Origin: Pseudoruegeria sp. HB172150
GTDB taxonomy: Bacteria > Pseudomonadota > Alphaproteobacteria > Rhodobacterales > Rhodobacteraceae
NCBI RefSeq assembly: GCF_013184805.1
Contig: NZ_JAATNG010000003.1
Span: 62,001 to 126,000, forward strand
Reading direction: 5' to 3'
DNA length: 64,000 bases
Below, one piece after another: positions 53,815 through 61,987 of the stretch (position 1 is its first letter; each line of letters starts with the position of its first letter). Both the position numbers and the translations under genes were made by a program. The notes under the pieces are model-generated. The model did not search any database. It saw nothing but the letters and a program-made list of their open reading frames with translations, and was not told where the DNA came from.

Positions 53815-55560
53815 ATGAAAGACGACAAACCGGCCAAACGCTACGAAGACCTCCGCTCCGCGCGCTTCTTCGCGGCCCAGGATTTCCGCAGCTTCGGCCA
53901 CCGGTCCCGCGCGATGCAGATGGGTCTCGGCCACGAGGACTGGGACGGCAAGCCGGTCATCGGCATCATCAACACCTGGTCCGAGGCACAGCCCTGCCAC
54001 ATGCATTTCAAGGACCGCGTGGAATGGGTGAAACGCGGCATCCTGCAGGCAGGCGGCATGCCGATGGAACTGCCCGCGCATTCGCTGTCGGAACAGTTCC
54101 TCAAACCCACCTCGATGCTCTACCGCAACATGGCCGCGATGGAGGTGGAAGAGATCCTGCGCGCCCATCCGGTCGACGGCGCTGTGCTGATGGGCGGCTG
54201 CGACAAGTCCACCCCGGCGCTTGTGATGGCGGCTCTAAGTTGGGGATTCCCCTTCATCTACCTGCCTGCCGGCCCGATGCTGCGCGGCAACTACGCGGGC
54301 AAGGTCCTCGGCTCCGGCTCCGACGCCTTCAAGTACTGGGACGAGCTGCGCGCCGGCACCATCACGCAGGAGGAATGGAAGGGCATCGAGGGCGGCATCG
54401 CCCGGTCCGACGGCCACTGCATGACGATGGGCACCGCCTCGACCATGACCGCCATCGCCGAGGGCTTCGGCCTCTGCCTGCCCGGCGCTTCCTCGATCCC
54501 TGCCAATGACGTCAACCACAAGCGCATGTCCGCCGCATGCGGCCGCCGCGCGGTGGAAATGGTCTGGGAAGATCTGACGCCGGACAAGATCATGACCCGT
54601 GCCGCCGCCGAGAACGCGACGACCGTCGCCATGGCCACCGGTTGTTCCACCAACGCCGTGATCCACCTGATCGCGATGGCCCGCCGCGCCGGGGTCGACT
54701 GGGGGCTCGAGGATTTCGACCGTCTCAGCCGCTCCGTCCCGGTCATCGCCAACGTCCGCCCCTCCGGCAAGGAATACCTGATGGAGGATTTCTTCTACGC
54801 CGGCGGTCTCCGCGCGCTGATGAACGAACTGGGCGACAGGCTCGACCTCTCCGCGATCACCGTCACCGGCAAGACGATGGGCGAGGGGCTGGAGGGCGCG
54901 CAGAACTACAACCCCAACGTCATCCGCCCCCTGTCGAACCCGGTCTACAAGGAAGGCTCGCTTGCCCTGCTCAAGGGCAACCTCGCCCCCGACGGCGCAG
55001 TGATCAAGCCCGCCGCCTGCGATCCGAAATTCCACGTCCATTCCGGCCCGGCCATCGTCGCCGACAGCTATCCCGAGCTGAAGAAGATCATCGACGACCC
55101 GGACTACCCGATGACGCCCGACCACGTGCTGATCCTGCGCAACGCAGGGCCGCAGGGCGGGCCGGGCATGCCGGAATGGGGCATGATCCCGATGCCCAAG
55201 GCCCTGCTGAAGCATGGCCACCGCGACATGGTGCGCCTCAGCGATGCGCGCATGTCCGGCACCAGCTTCGGCGCCTGCATCCTGCACTGCGCGCCAGAGG
55301 CATATATAGGCGGCCCGCTGGCGCTGGTGCAGAACGGCGACATCATCGAACTCGATGTGCCCAACAGGACACTGAATCTCAAGGTTAGTGACGAAATCCT
55401 CGCTGAGCGCCGGGCCGCATGGACGCCTCCGCCGCCCCGCTACGAACGCGGCTACGGCTGGATGTTCACAAAGCATATCGAGCAGGCCGACAAGGGCTGC
55501 GACTTCGACTTCCTCAAGACTGAATTCGGCGCACCCGTGCCGGAACCGGAGATCTACTGA
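53815..55560 (+). CDS. IlvD/Edd-family sugar-acid dehydratase (Fe-S enzyme)
   Basis: A 581-residue dehydratase of the dihydroxy-acid/phosphogluconate/aldonate dehydratase family. The Fe-S cluster Cys residues are in SEAQPCHMHF, LMGGCDKSTPALVMAALSWG and MATGCSTNAVIHLIAMARRA. The length is typical of pentonate/aldonate dehydratases such as L-arabinonate dehydratase rather than IlvD. It would remove water from an aldonate to give a 2-keto-3-deoxy acid. It follows the microprotein and its TGA shares a base with the next ATG. The exact substrate is unknown. Confidence 0.88.
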   Translation: MKDDKPAKRYEDLRSARFFAAQDFRSFGHRSRAMQMGLGHEDWDGKPVIGIINTWSEAQPCHMHFKDRVEWVKRGILQAGGMPMELPAHSLSEQFLKPTSMLYRNMAAMEVEEILRAHPVDGAVLMGGCDKSTPALVMAALSWGFPFIYLPAGPMLRGNYAGKVLGSGSDAFKYWDELRAGTITQEEWKGIEGGIARSDGHCMTMGTASTMTAIAEGFGLCLPGASSIPANDVNHKRMSAACGRRAVEMVWEDLTPDKIMTRAAAENATTVAMATGCSTNAVIHLIAMARRAGVDWGLEDFDRLSRSVPVIANVRPSGKEYLMEDFFYAGGLRALMNELGDRLDLSAITVTGKTMGEGLEGAQNYNPNVIRPLSNPVYKEGSLALLKGNLAPDGAVIKPAACDPKFHVHSGPAIVADSYPELKKIIDDPDYPMTPDHVLILRNAGPQGGPGMPEWGMIPMPKALLKHGHRDMVRLSDARMSGTSFGACILHCAPEAYIGGPLALVQNGDIIELDVPNRTLNLKVSDEILAERRAAWTPPPPRYERGYGWMFTKHIEQADKGCDFDFLKTEFGAPVPEPEIY

Positions 55561-56765
55561 TGGCCCTCGACCTTTCCACCCGGCGCATCGCCGCGCGCCT
55601 GCCCTTCGGCGGCAACCCCAAGGGCAAGGCCACGCAGGACGCGCTGACCGGCATGACGCTCAGCCATATTGTCCTGCCGCTGGAAAACCCGCTGTCTGAC
55701 GCCAAGGTCCTGACCGGCCGTCAGTCGCCTCTGTCCGCGGTCGACATCATCGCCTGCGAGGCGGTCTCCGAGAACGGCCATCGCGGCATGGGCTTTGCCT
55801 ACACGCTGCGCGCCGGCGGTGCCGGCATGTTCGCGCTCGCATGCGAGATCGCGAACCGCATCATCGGCCACGATCCCAACGATATCGGCCGGCTGTGGGA
55901 GCTTCTGCGCTGGCAGACTAACAGCCTCGGGCAGGGCGGCATGTCCTATCAGACCATCGGCGCCTTCGACACGGCGCTGTGGGACATGAAGGCGAAAAAG
56001 GCCGGTCTGCCGCTGGCCAAGCTTCTCGGCGCGCATCGCGATACCCTGCGCATCTACAACAGCCAGGGTCAGTACCTGCAGGCGTCCATCGACGAGATGA
56101 AGGCCGCGGCCGACCGATCCATCGCGCTGGGCATCGGTGGCATCAAGATGAAGGTCGGCCAGCCCGACGGGCAGGAAGACCTGAAGCGCATCGACGCGAT
56201 GCGCGCCCACCTGCCGGACCAGATCGCCTTCATGGTCGACGCCAACCAGCAATGGGATCGCGCCTATGCGCTGCAGTTCGGCAAGATCGTCGATCACATG
56301 GGGCTGGAGTTCATAGAGGAACCGCTCGACGCCCTCGATTTCGAGGGCCACGCGGATCTCGCCCGCAACCTCGCGACGCCGATCGCCACCGGCGAAATGC
56401 TGACATCGCCGACCGAGGCGATTCAACTCGTCCAGAAAGCGGCCTGCGACGTCAGTCAGGTCGACGCGCTGCGGATCGGCGGCATCACGCCCTTCCTCAA
56501 GGCGATGACGATGGCAGAGGCGCATCGCGTGCAGATTGCGCCGCACTGGCTGATGGAACTGCACGTCCACCTCGCCGCCGCTTTCCCCGAGGAACCGTGG
56601 ATCGAGCACTTCCACTGGCTGGAACCGCTGTTCGACGAACGTCTCGAAATCGCCGATGGCCGGGTCGCGGTACCGGACCGCCCGGGCATTGGCCTGACCC
56701 TGTCCAGCAAGGCCCGCGACTGGACGGTCTCGACACAGGACATCGGGCAACGGGGGCGGGAATGA
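55560..56765 (+). CDS. Enolase-superfamily dehydratase, L-talarate/galactarate dehydratase-like
   Basis: A 401-residue enzyme of the mandelate racemase branch. The KxK base motif is in GIGGIKMKVGQPDGQEDLKR, metal ligands are in MVDANQQWDRAYA (Asp), LEFIEEPLDALDFEGH (Glu) and ATPIATGEMLTSPTEA (Glu), and the general-acid His region is IAPHWLMELHVHLAAAFPEE. The PHxLMELHVHL string is what I recall for the TalrD/GalrD group, so it should dehydrate galactarate or L-talarate to 5-keto-4-deoxyglucarate. Its start overlaps the previous stop by one base, and the PhyH gene overlaps its own stop. Confidence 0.85.
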   Translation: MALDLSTRRIAARLPFGGNPKGKATQDALTGMTLSHIVLPLENPLSDAKVLTGRQSPLSAVDIIACEAVSENGHRGMGFAYTLRAGGAGMFALACEIANRIIGHDPNDIGRLWELLRWQTNSLGQGGMSYQTIGAFDTALWDMKAKKAGLPLAKLLGAHRDTLRIYNSQGQYLQASIDEMKAAADRSIALGIGGIKMKVGQPDGQEDLKRIDAMRAHLPDQIAFMVDANQQWDRAYALQFGKIVDHMGLEFIEEPLDALDFEGHADLARNLATPIATGEMLTSPTEAIQLVQKAACDVSQVDALRIGGITPFLKAMTMAEAHRVQIAPHWLMELHVHLAAAFPEEPWIEHFHWLEPLFDERLEIADGRVAVPDRPGIGLTLSSKARDWTVSTQDIGQRGRE

Positions 56766-57649
56766 CCGAAGTACTGTCTGAAGACCAGATCGCGTTCTAC
56801 CGGGACCAGGGCTACCTGATCCTCGAAAACCGCGTGCCCGACGATGTCATGGCCTCGATCCGGGCAGAGATTGCGCGGTTCCAGGAACAGGCGCGCGGCA
56901 TGACCGCCTCGGACGACAGGATCGACCTCGAGGACAGCCACACCCCCGACGATCCGCGTATCCGGCGGGTGAAACTGCCGCACACGCAATCCAAAGTCAT
57001 CGACGACCTCCTGCATTCGGACCACATCCTCGCCCCTGTGCGCGACCTGATCGGCCCGAACCTGCGGCTGCAGACCACCAAGCTGAACATGAAATCGGCG
57101 GGCTACGGCGCGGCGGTGGAATGGCACCAGGACTGGGCCTTCTACCCCTACACCAACGACGACGTGCTGGCCGTCGGCCTGATCATTGACGACATGGGAC
57201 CGGAAAACGGCCCGCTCATGGTGTTTCCCGGCACCCACCGCGCGGGCGTCTACAGCCACCATCACAACGGCTGCTTCGTCGGCGCCATGGATCTGGAAGC
57301 CTGCGGGCTGGACATGAAGGACGCGGTGCCGCTGATGGGGCCTGCCGGTTCCATCTCGATCCACCACGCCCGCATCGTCCACGGCTCCGCGCTCAACCGC
57401 TCCACCCAGGACCGCCGCATCATCTTCTACGAGATGATGGCGTCCGATGCCTTCCCCATCGTCGGCGGGCGCGGCAAGTGGGAAGGGCTGGAAGAGTTCG
57501 ACAGCCGCATCCTCTGCGGCGAACCGACACTTGAACCCCGCCTCGTCGCCAACCCGATGCGCGCCGCCTACCCGGACGCGCCGACGCAGGGCTCGATCTA
57601 CGAAGTTCAGAAGGCAATGGGCAAACGCTCTTTCGAGGTGCTGTCATGA
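56762..57649 (+). CDS. PhyH-family Fe(II)/2-oxoglutarate oxygenase in the sugar-acid operon
   Basis: A 295-residue oxygenase. The iron ligands are HxD in AAVEWHQDWAFYPYTNDDVL and the distal His in HHARIVHGSALNRSTQDRRI (also the Arg for 2-oxoglutarate). The ATG overlaps the upstream stop (ATGA), and it overlaps the next gene similarly, so it is firmly part of the operon. Oxygenases are not needed for plain aldarate breakdown; it may hydroxylate or demethylate a modified sugar acid or a related compound. It differs from the PhyH protein at 41287-42162. Confidence 0.88.
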   Translation: MTEVLSEDQIAFYRDQGYLILENRVPDDVMASIRAEIARFQEQARGMTASDDRIDLEDSHTPDDPRIRRVKLPHTQSKVIDDLLHSDHILAPVRDLIGPNLRLQTTKLNMKSAGYGAAVEWHQDWAFYPYTNDDVLAVGLIIDDMGPENGPLMVFPGTHRAGVYSHHHNGCFVGAMDLEACGLDMKDAVPLMGPAGSISIHHARIVHGSALNRSTQDRRIIFYEMMASDAFPIVGGRGKWEGLEEFDSRILCGEPTLEPRLVANPMRAAYPDAPTQGSIYEVQKAMGKRSFEVLS

Positions 57650-58557
57650 CCGACCTGCAAACCGCCCTTACCGGCATATCCGGCATCCTGGTGACGCCGT
57701 TCGACGATACGGGTGCCCTCGCGCCCGACCGTCAGGCGCCGATCGTGAACCGGGCCATCGCCGCCGGCGTTCACATCCTGACCGCCAACGGCAATACCGG
57801 CGAATTCTACGGGCTGACCACGGACGAAGCCGTCACGATGGTCCAGTCCGCCGCACAGCATATCGCGGGCCGCATCCCGCTTGTCGCCGGTGTCGGCCGC
57901 GCCATCCCCGATGCCTGCCGCCTTGCGAAAGCGTCGGCAGAGGCGGGCGCGACGGCCCTGATGATCCACCAGCCGCCCGACCCCTTCGTTGCGCCGCGCG
58001 GCCTGGTCGATTACCTGAAATCCGTCTCTGATGCTGCGCAAAACCTTCCCCTGATCCTCTACCTTCGCAACGACACCATCGGCACCGATGCCATCGCCGC
58101 GATGTGCTCGGTGCCCAATGTCATCGGCGTCAAATGGGCCACGCCCAACCCGATGAAGCTCAAGGCCGCGATGGCCGCCTCGCCCGATCACATCGTCTGG
58201 GTCGGCGGTCTGGCAGAGGTCTGGGCGCCCACCTTCTATGCCGTCGGCGCGCGCGGCTTCACCTCCGGCCTGATCAACGTCTGGCCCGAACGCTCCGTCG
58301 CGATCTCGCAGGCGCTGGAAGCGGGCGACTACCAGAAAGCCCGCGACCTCATCGACAGCATGCAGGTCTTCGAGGACATCCGCGCCGAGGAGCAGGGCGG
58401 CGCCAACGTCCCCGGCGTAAAAGCCGCACTGCAGCTGATGGGAGAGGATTGCGGCGCCGCCCGGCCCCCCGCCGCCTGGCCCCTCAGCGACAACCAGATG
58501 ACCCGCCTCAAAGCCTTCATGACCGAAAACGGCCTGCTGGCCCGCGCCGCAAGCTGA
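57646..58557 (+). CDS. DHDPS/NAL-superfamily lyase (keto-deoxy acid dehydratase or aldolase)
   Basis: A 303-residue (beta/alpha)8 protein. The Schiff-base Lys is in NVIGVKWATPNP, the Tyr in LILYLRND, and the substrate loop in GNTGEFYGLTTDEAVTM. This family includes dihydrodipicolinate synthase, KDG aldolase, L-KDA dehydratase and kdgD. In this cluster it probably acts on a 2-keto-3-deoxy sugar acid. It is distinct from the kdgD gene that starts at 63563. It overlaps the PhyH gene by four bases and precedes the RraA-like gene by 13 bases. Confidence 0.88.
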   Translation: MTDLQTALTGISGILVTPFDDTGALAPDRQAPIVNRAIAAGVHILTANGNTGEFYGLTTDEAVTMVQSAAQHIAGRIPLVAGVGRAIPDACRLAKASAEAGATALMIHQPPDPFVAPRGLVDYLKSVSDAAQNLPLILYLRNDTIGTDAIAAMCSVPNVIGVKWATPNPMKLKAAMAASPDHIVWVGGLAEVWAPTFYAVGARGFTSGLINVWPERSVAISQALEAGDYQKARDLIDSMQVFEDIRAEEQGGANVPGVKAALQLMGEDCGAARPPAAWPLSDNQMTRLKAFMTENGLLARAAS

Positions 58558-58570
58558 GGAAAGCAAAAAA

Positions 58571-59287
58571 ATGGATGTGAAACCCGAAACCATCGACCGC
58601 CTGAAAACGGTCAGCGTCGCAACGCTCGCCACCGCGCTGTTCAAGCGCGGCCTCCGGCGCCAGGTGATCCAGGACGTGCGCCCGGTGAAGCCCAAGGGCG
58701 CCAACATGGTCGGTCCCGCCTTCACCCTGCGCTACATCCCGGCGCGCGAGGACCGCAACACCCTGGCCGAGTTCCGCAACCCGAAACACCCGCAACGGCA
58801 CGCGGTAGAAACGTGCCCGCCAGGCTGCGTCATGGTGATGGACAGCCGCAAGGACGCAACCGCCGCCTCCGCCGGCGATATCCTGATAACCCGCCTGATG
58901 ATGCGCGGCGGCGCCGGCGTGGTGACCGACGGCGGCTTCCGCGACGCGATGCGTATCGGCGAACTCGACATGCCCGCCTATCACAACCGCCCCTCCAGCC
59001 CGACCAACCTGACGATAAACGAGGCGCTGGACATCAACGTCCCCATCGGATGCGGCGACGTGGCGGTGTTTCCCGGCGACATCGTGGTCGGCGACGATGA
59101 CAGTGTCATCGTCATCCCCGCGCATCTCGCCGACGAAGTCGCCGAAGAGGCCGTCGAGATGACCGCCTACGAGGATTTCGTGGTCGAGCAGGTCAGGGCC
59201 GGCGAAACCATCATCGGTCTCTATCCTGCCACGAAAGAGGAAAACCTCGACAAGTTCGCCGAGTGGCGCAAGGCCAACGGGCGCTAG
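58571..59287 (+). CDS. RraA-family protein (HMG/CHA aldolase-like)
   Basis: A 238-residue RraA-fold protein with GGAGVVTDGGFRDAMRIGEL, where the Asp-Gly and Arg-Asp residues bind metal and substrate in the aldolase-type members, and VPIGCGDVAVFPGDIVVGDD. Family members include the RNase E inhibitor RraA and 4-hydroxy-4-methyl-2-oxoglutarate aldolase. The catabolic context makes a C-C lyase or a decarboxylase-type role more likely than RNA regulation. It sits between the DHDPS-like lyase and the UxaA-type dehydratase. Confidence 0.85.
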   Translation: MDVKPETIDRLKTVSVATLATALFKRGLRRQVIQDVRPVKPKGANMVGPAFTLRYIPAREDRNTLAEFRNPKHPQRHAVETCPPGCVMVMDSRKDATAASAGDILITRLMMRGGAGVVTDGGFRDAMRIGELDMPAYHNRPSSPTNLTINEALDINVPIGCGDVAVFPGDIVVGDDDSVIVIPAHLADEVAEEAVEMTAYEDFVVEQVRAGETIIGLYPATKEENLDKFAEWRKANGR

Positions 59288-59290
59288 CGC

Positions 59291-60826
59291 ATGACCGACA
59301 CCCTCCTCCGCTCTCCGGTGATCCGGCTCGACCCCGCCGACAACGTCGTTGTCGCGCGGGTGGAGATTCCGGCCGGCACCGAGATCCCGGAGGAGGGCGT
59401 GACGACCAGCGCCGACATCCCGCTCGGCCACAAGATCGCGACGCGGCCGATCCGCAGGGGCGACCCGGTGCTGAAATACGCCACCGTCATCGGCTTTGCC
59501 GGCGCCGACATCGCGCCCGGCACCTACATGCACGCCCACAACGTCCTGATGGACGAGGTGCAGAAGGATTACCGCTTCGGGCTGGATTATGTGCCCGCGC
59601 AGGTTCTGCCGCCGGACCAGCGCGCCAGCTTCCAGGGCTACGCCCGCGCCGATGGCCGCGTCGCCACCCGCAATACCATCGGCATCTTCATCACGGTGAA
59701 CTGCGCCGCCACCGTGGCGCGCAAGATCAGTCACTATTTCGATGAGGAACGCCTCGCCGACTACCCGAACGTGGATGGAGTCGTCGCCTTCATTCACGAA
59801 CAGGGCTGTGGAATGGAGCAGACGGGCGAGCCCATCGACCTGCTGCGCCGCACCCTCTCGGGCTACATCCGCCACCCCAACACCGCCGGCGCGCTGATCG
59901 TCGGCCTGGGATGTGAACGCAACAACCTGCAGCGCTTTTTCGAGGCGGAAGGCCTCGCCACCGGCACCATGCTCCGCTCGATCACCATGCAGGAGGTCGG
60001 CGGAACCGCCGCCGCCATCGCCGAGGGCAAGCAGGCCGTGCGCGAGATGCTGGAACAGGCGAACCAGGCCACCCGCACCCCCTGCTCCGCAGAGCATATC
60101 ACCATCGGCCTGCAATGCGGCGGGTCGGACGGGTTCTCCGGCCTCTCCGCCAACCCCGCCCTCGGCCGCGCCGTGGATCTGCTGGTGCAGAACGGCGGCA
60201 CCGCGATCCTCTCCGAAACGCCCGAGCTTTACGGCATCGAGCACACGCTGACCGCACGCGCCCGCGACGAAACCGTCGGCCGCCAGTTCCTCGACCGCAT
60301 CGACTGGTGGCTCGGCTACACCGACGGCCGCGACGTGCAGATGCAGGGTGTCGTCGGCCCCGGCAACCAGACCGGCGGGCTCGCGAACATCATCGAAAAG
60401 TCCCTCGGAGGCTCTAAAAAGGGCGGTTCCACCGGTATCGAGGCCGTCTACCGCTATGCCGAACCTGTCACCCGGCACGGCCTCGTCATCATGGACACGC
60501 CCGGCTACGATCCCGTCGCCGCTACGGGCCAGATCGCAGGTGGCGCCAACCTGATCTGTTTCACGACCGGGCGCGGGTCCTGTTTCGGCTCATATCCGGC
60601 TCCCACAATCAAGCTGGCCAGCAACACGCCGATGTACAATCGCATGACCGGCGACATGGATATCAACTGCGGCCCGGTAATCGACGGAACGAAAACGCTG
60701 GATGAGATGGGACAGGAAATCTTCGAGAAGATCCTCGCCGTCGCATCCGGCGAGAAATCGAAAAGCGAAGCACTGGGCGTGGGCGAAGAGGAATTCGCCC
60801 CCTGGCCCATCGGTGTGACCGGATAG
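59291..60826 (+). CDS. UxaA/GarD-family altronate or galactarate dehydratase
   Basis: A 511-residue protein with an N-terminal SAF domain (about residues 5-80) and the long UxaA/GarD dehydratase domain. Candidate Fe-binding Cys motifs are FIHEQGCGMEQTGEPID, LIVGLGCERNNLQRFFEAEG and ITIGLQCGGSDGFSGLSANP. A glycine-rich run GGSKKGGSTGIEAVYRYAEP follows. It should remove water from altronate, galactarate or a related hexonate/aldarate. The ATG follows the RraA-like gene by three bases, with GCTAGCGC before it. Both domains occur in one chain, as in enteric GarD. Confidence 0.88.
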   Translation: MTDTLLRSPVIRLDPADNVVVARVEIPAGTEIPEEGVTTSADIPLGHKIATRPIRRGDPVLKYATVIGFAGADIAPGTYMHAHNVLMDEVQKDYRFGLDYVPAQVLPPDQRASFQGYARADGRVATRNTIGIFITVNCAATVARKISHYFDEERLADYPNVDGVVAFIHEQGCGMEQTGEPIDLLRRTLSGYIRHPNTAGALIVGLGCERNNLQRFFEAEGLATGTMLRSITMQEVGGTAAAIAEGKQAVREMLEQANQATRTPCSAEHITIGLQCGGSDGFSGLSANPALGRAVDLLVQNGGTAILSETPELYGIEHTLTARARDETVGRQFLDRIDWWLGYTDGRDVQMQGVVGPGNQTGGLANIIEKSLGGSKKGGSTGIEAVYRYAEPVTRHGLVIMDTPGYDPVAATGQIAGGANLICFTTGRGSCFGSYPAPTIKLASNTPMYNRMTGDMDINCGPVIDGTKTLDEMGQEIFEKILAVASGEKSKSEALGVGEEEFAPWPIGVTG

Positions 60827-60835
60827 GGAGGCGGG

Positions 60836-61975
60836 ATGCACCTGAACGAAACAGAAATGGCCGGCCTCTGGCTCGGGCGCGTGTGGCGGCCCGGCATCGG
60901 CCCCTGTGTGGTCACGCTGCGGGACGGTGCGCTGGTCGACATCACCTCGAAAGACGCGCCCACCGCGCGTGATGTTCTGGAACTCGACGATCCCGCCGAC
61001 CATGTCCGCAACGCGACCGGCGAAACGCTCGGCCCGCTCGCCGATTTCCCCGGCGCCGCCGAAGCCGCCGATGCCACGCATCTCCTCGCCCCCTGTGACC
61101 TTCAGGCGGTCAAGGCGTGCGGAGTCACCTTCGCCCAGTCCATGGTCGAACGGGTGATCGAGGAGCAGGCGGCAGGCGATCCCGACAAGGCCCAGACCAT
61201 CCGCACCCGTGTGTCAGAGATCATCGGCGACAGCCTCGACCAGATCGAGGCAGGCAGCCCCAAGGCCGCGAAGGTCAAGGAAGAGCTGATCGCGCTGGGC
61301 ATGTGGTCGCAGTATCTCGAGGTCGGCATCGGCCCGGATGCCGAGGTCTTCTCCAAGGCACAGCCGCTCTCCGCCATGGGCACCGGTGCCGATGTGGGGC
61401 TGCATCCGGTCTCTAAATGGAACAATCCCGAGCCAGAGGTCGTCCTCGCCGTCAATTCGCAGGGCAAGATCCACGGCGCCACCCTCGGCAACGACGTCAA
61501 CTTGCGTGATGTCGAAGGGCGCTCGGCACTGCTGCTGTCCAAGGCCAAGGACAATAACGCCTCTTGCGCCATCGGCCCGATGATCCGCCTGTTCGACGAC
61601 AGCTATTCGCTCTACGACGTGCGCCGCGCGCAGCTGGAACTGACCGTCGAGGGCGAAGACGGCTTCACCCTGAGCGGCCGCTCCGACATGTCGAAGATCA
61701 GCCGCGATCCCACTGACCTCGTGAAACAGACCATCGGGCGCCACCACCAGTACCCCGACGGCTTCATGCTGTTCCTCGGCACGCTCTTCGCGCCGACCGA
61801 AGACCGCGACGCCAGGGGACAAGGCTTCACCCACCACATCGGCGACCGTGTGACCATCGCGTCCGAGGGTCTGGGTCGCCTGCAGAACACTGTCCGGCTT
61901 TCCACGGAATGCCCGGAATGGACCTTCGGGCTGGCCGCGCTGATGCGCAACCTGGCTGGCCGCAACCTGATCTAG
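60836..61975 (+). CDS. Fumarylacetoacetate-hydrolase-fold protein (AraD1/GguC-like)
   Basis: A 379-residue protein whose second half is an FAH fold. GGGAGG-type sequence (GGGAGGCGGG) precedes the ATG. Metal ligands are likely in YLEVGIGPDAEVFSKAQPLS and NNPEPEVVLAVNSQGKIHGA, with the conserved LGNDVNLRDVEGRSALLLSK, then DNNASCAIGPMIRLF. FAH-fold proteins of the AraD1/GguC type occur with pentose and aldarate catabolism and may dehydrate, hydrolyse or decarboxylate a keto-deoxy acid. The precise reaction is unknown. Confidence 0.85.
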   Translation: MHLNETEMAGLWLGRVWRPGIGPCVVTLRDGALVDITSKDAPTARDVLELDDPADHVRNATGETLGPLADFPGAAEAADATHLLAPCDLQAVKACGVTFAQSMVERVIEEQAAGDPDKAQTIRTRVSEIIGDSLDQIEAGSPKAAKVKEELIALGMWSQYLEVGIGPDAEVFSKAQPLSAMGTGADVGLHPVSKWNNPEPEVVLAVNSQGKIHGATLGNDVNLRDVEGRSALLLSKAKDNNASCAIGPMIRLFDDSYSLYDVRRAQLELTVEGEDGFTLSGRSDMSKISRDPTDLVKQTIGRHHQYPDGFMLFLGTLFAPTEDRDARGQGFTHHIGDRVTIASEGLGRLQNTVRLSTECPEWTFGLAALMRNLAGRNLI

Positions 61976-61987
61976 GGAGACTGACAG

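Noticed and set aside
58517-60478. Antisense open frame opposite the RraA-like and UxaA-type genes
   Set aside because: It crosses two well-supported genes and shows only shadow-like composition.
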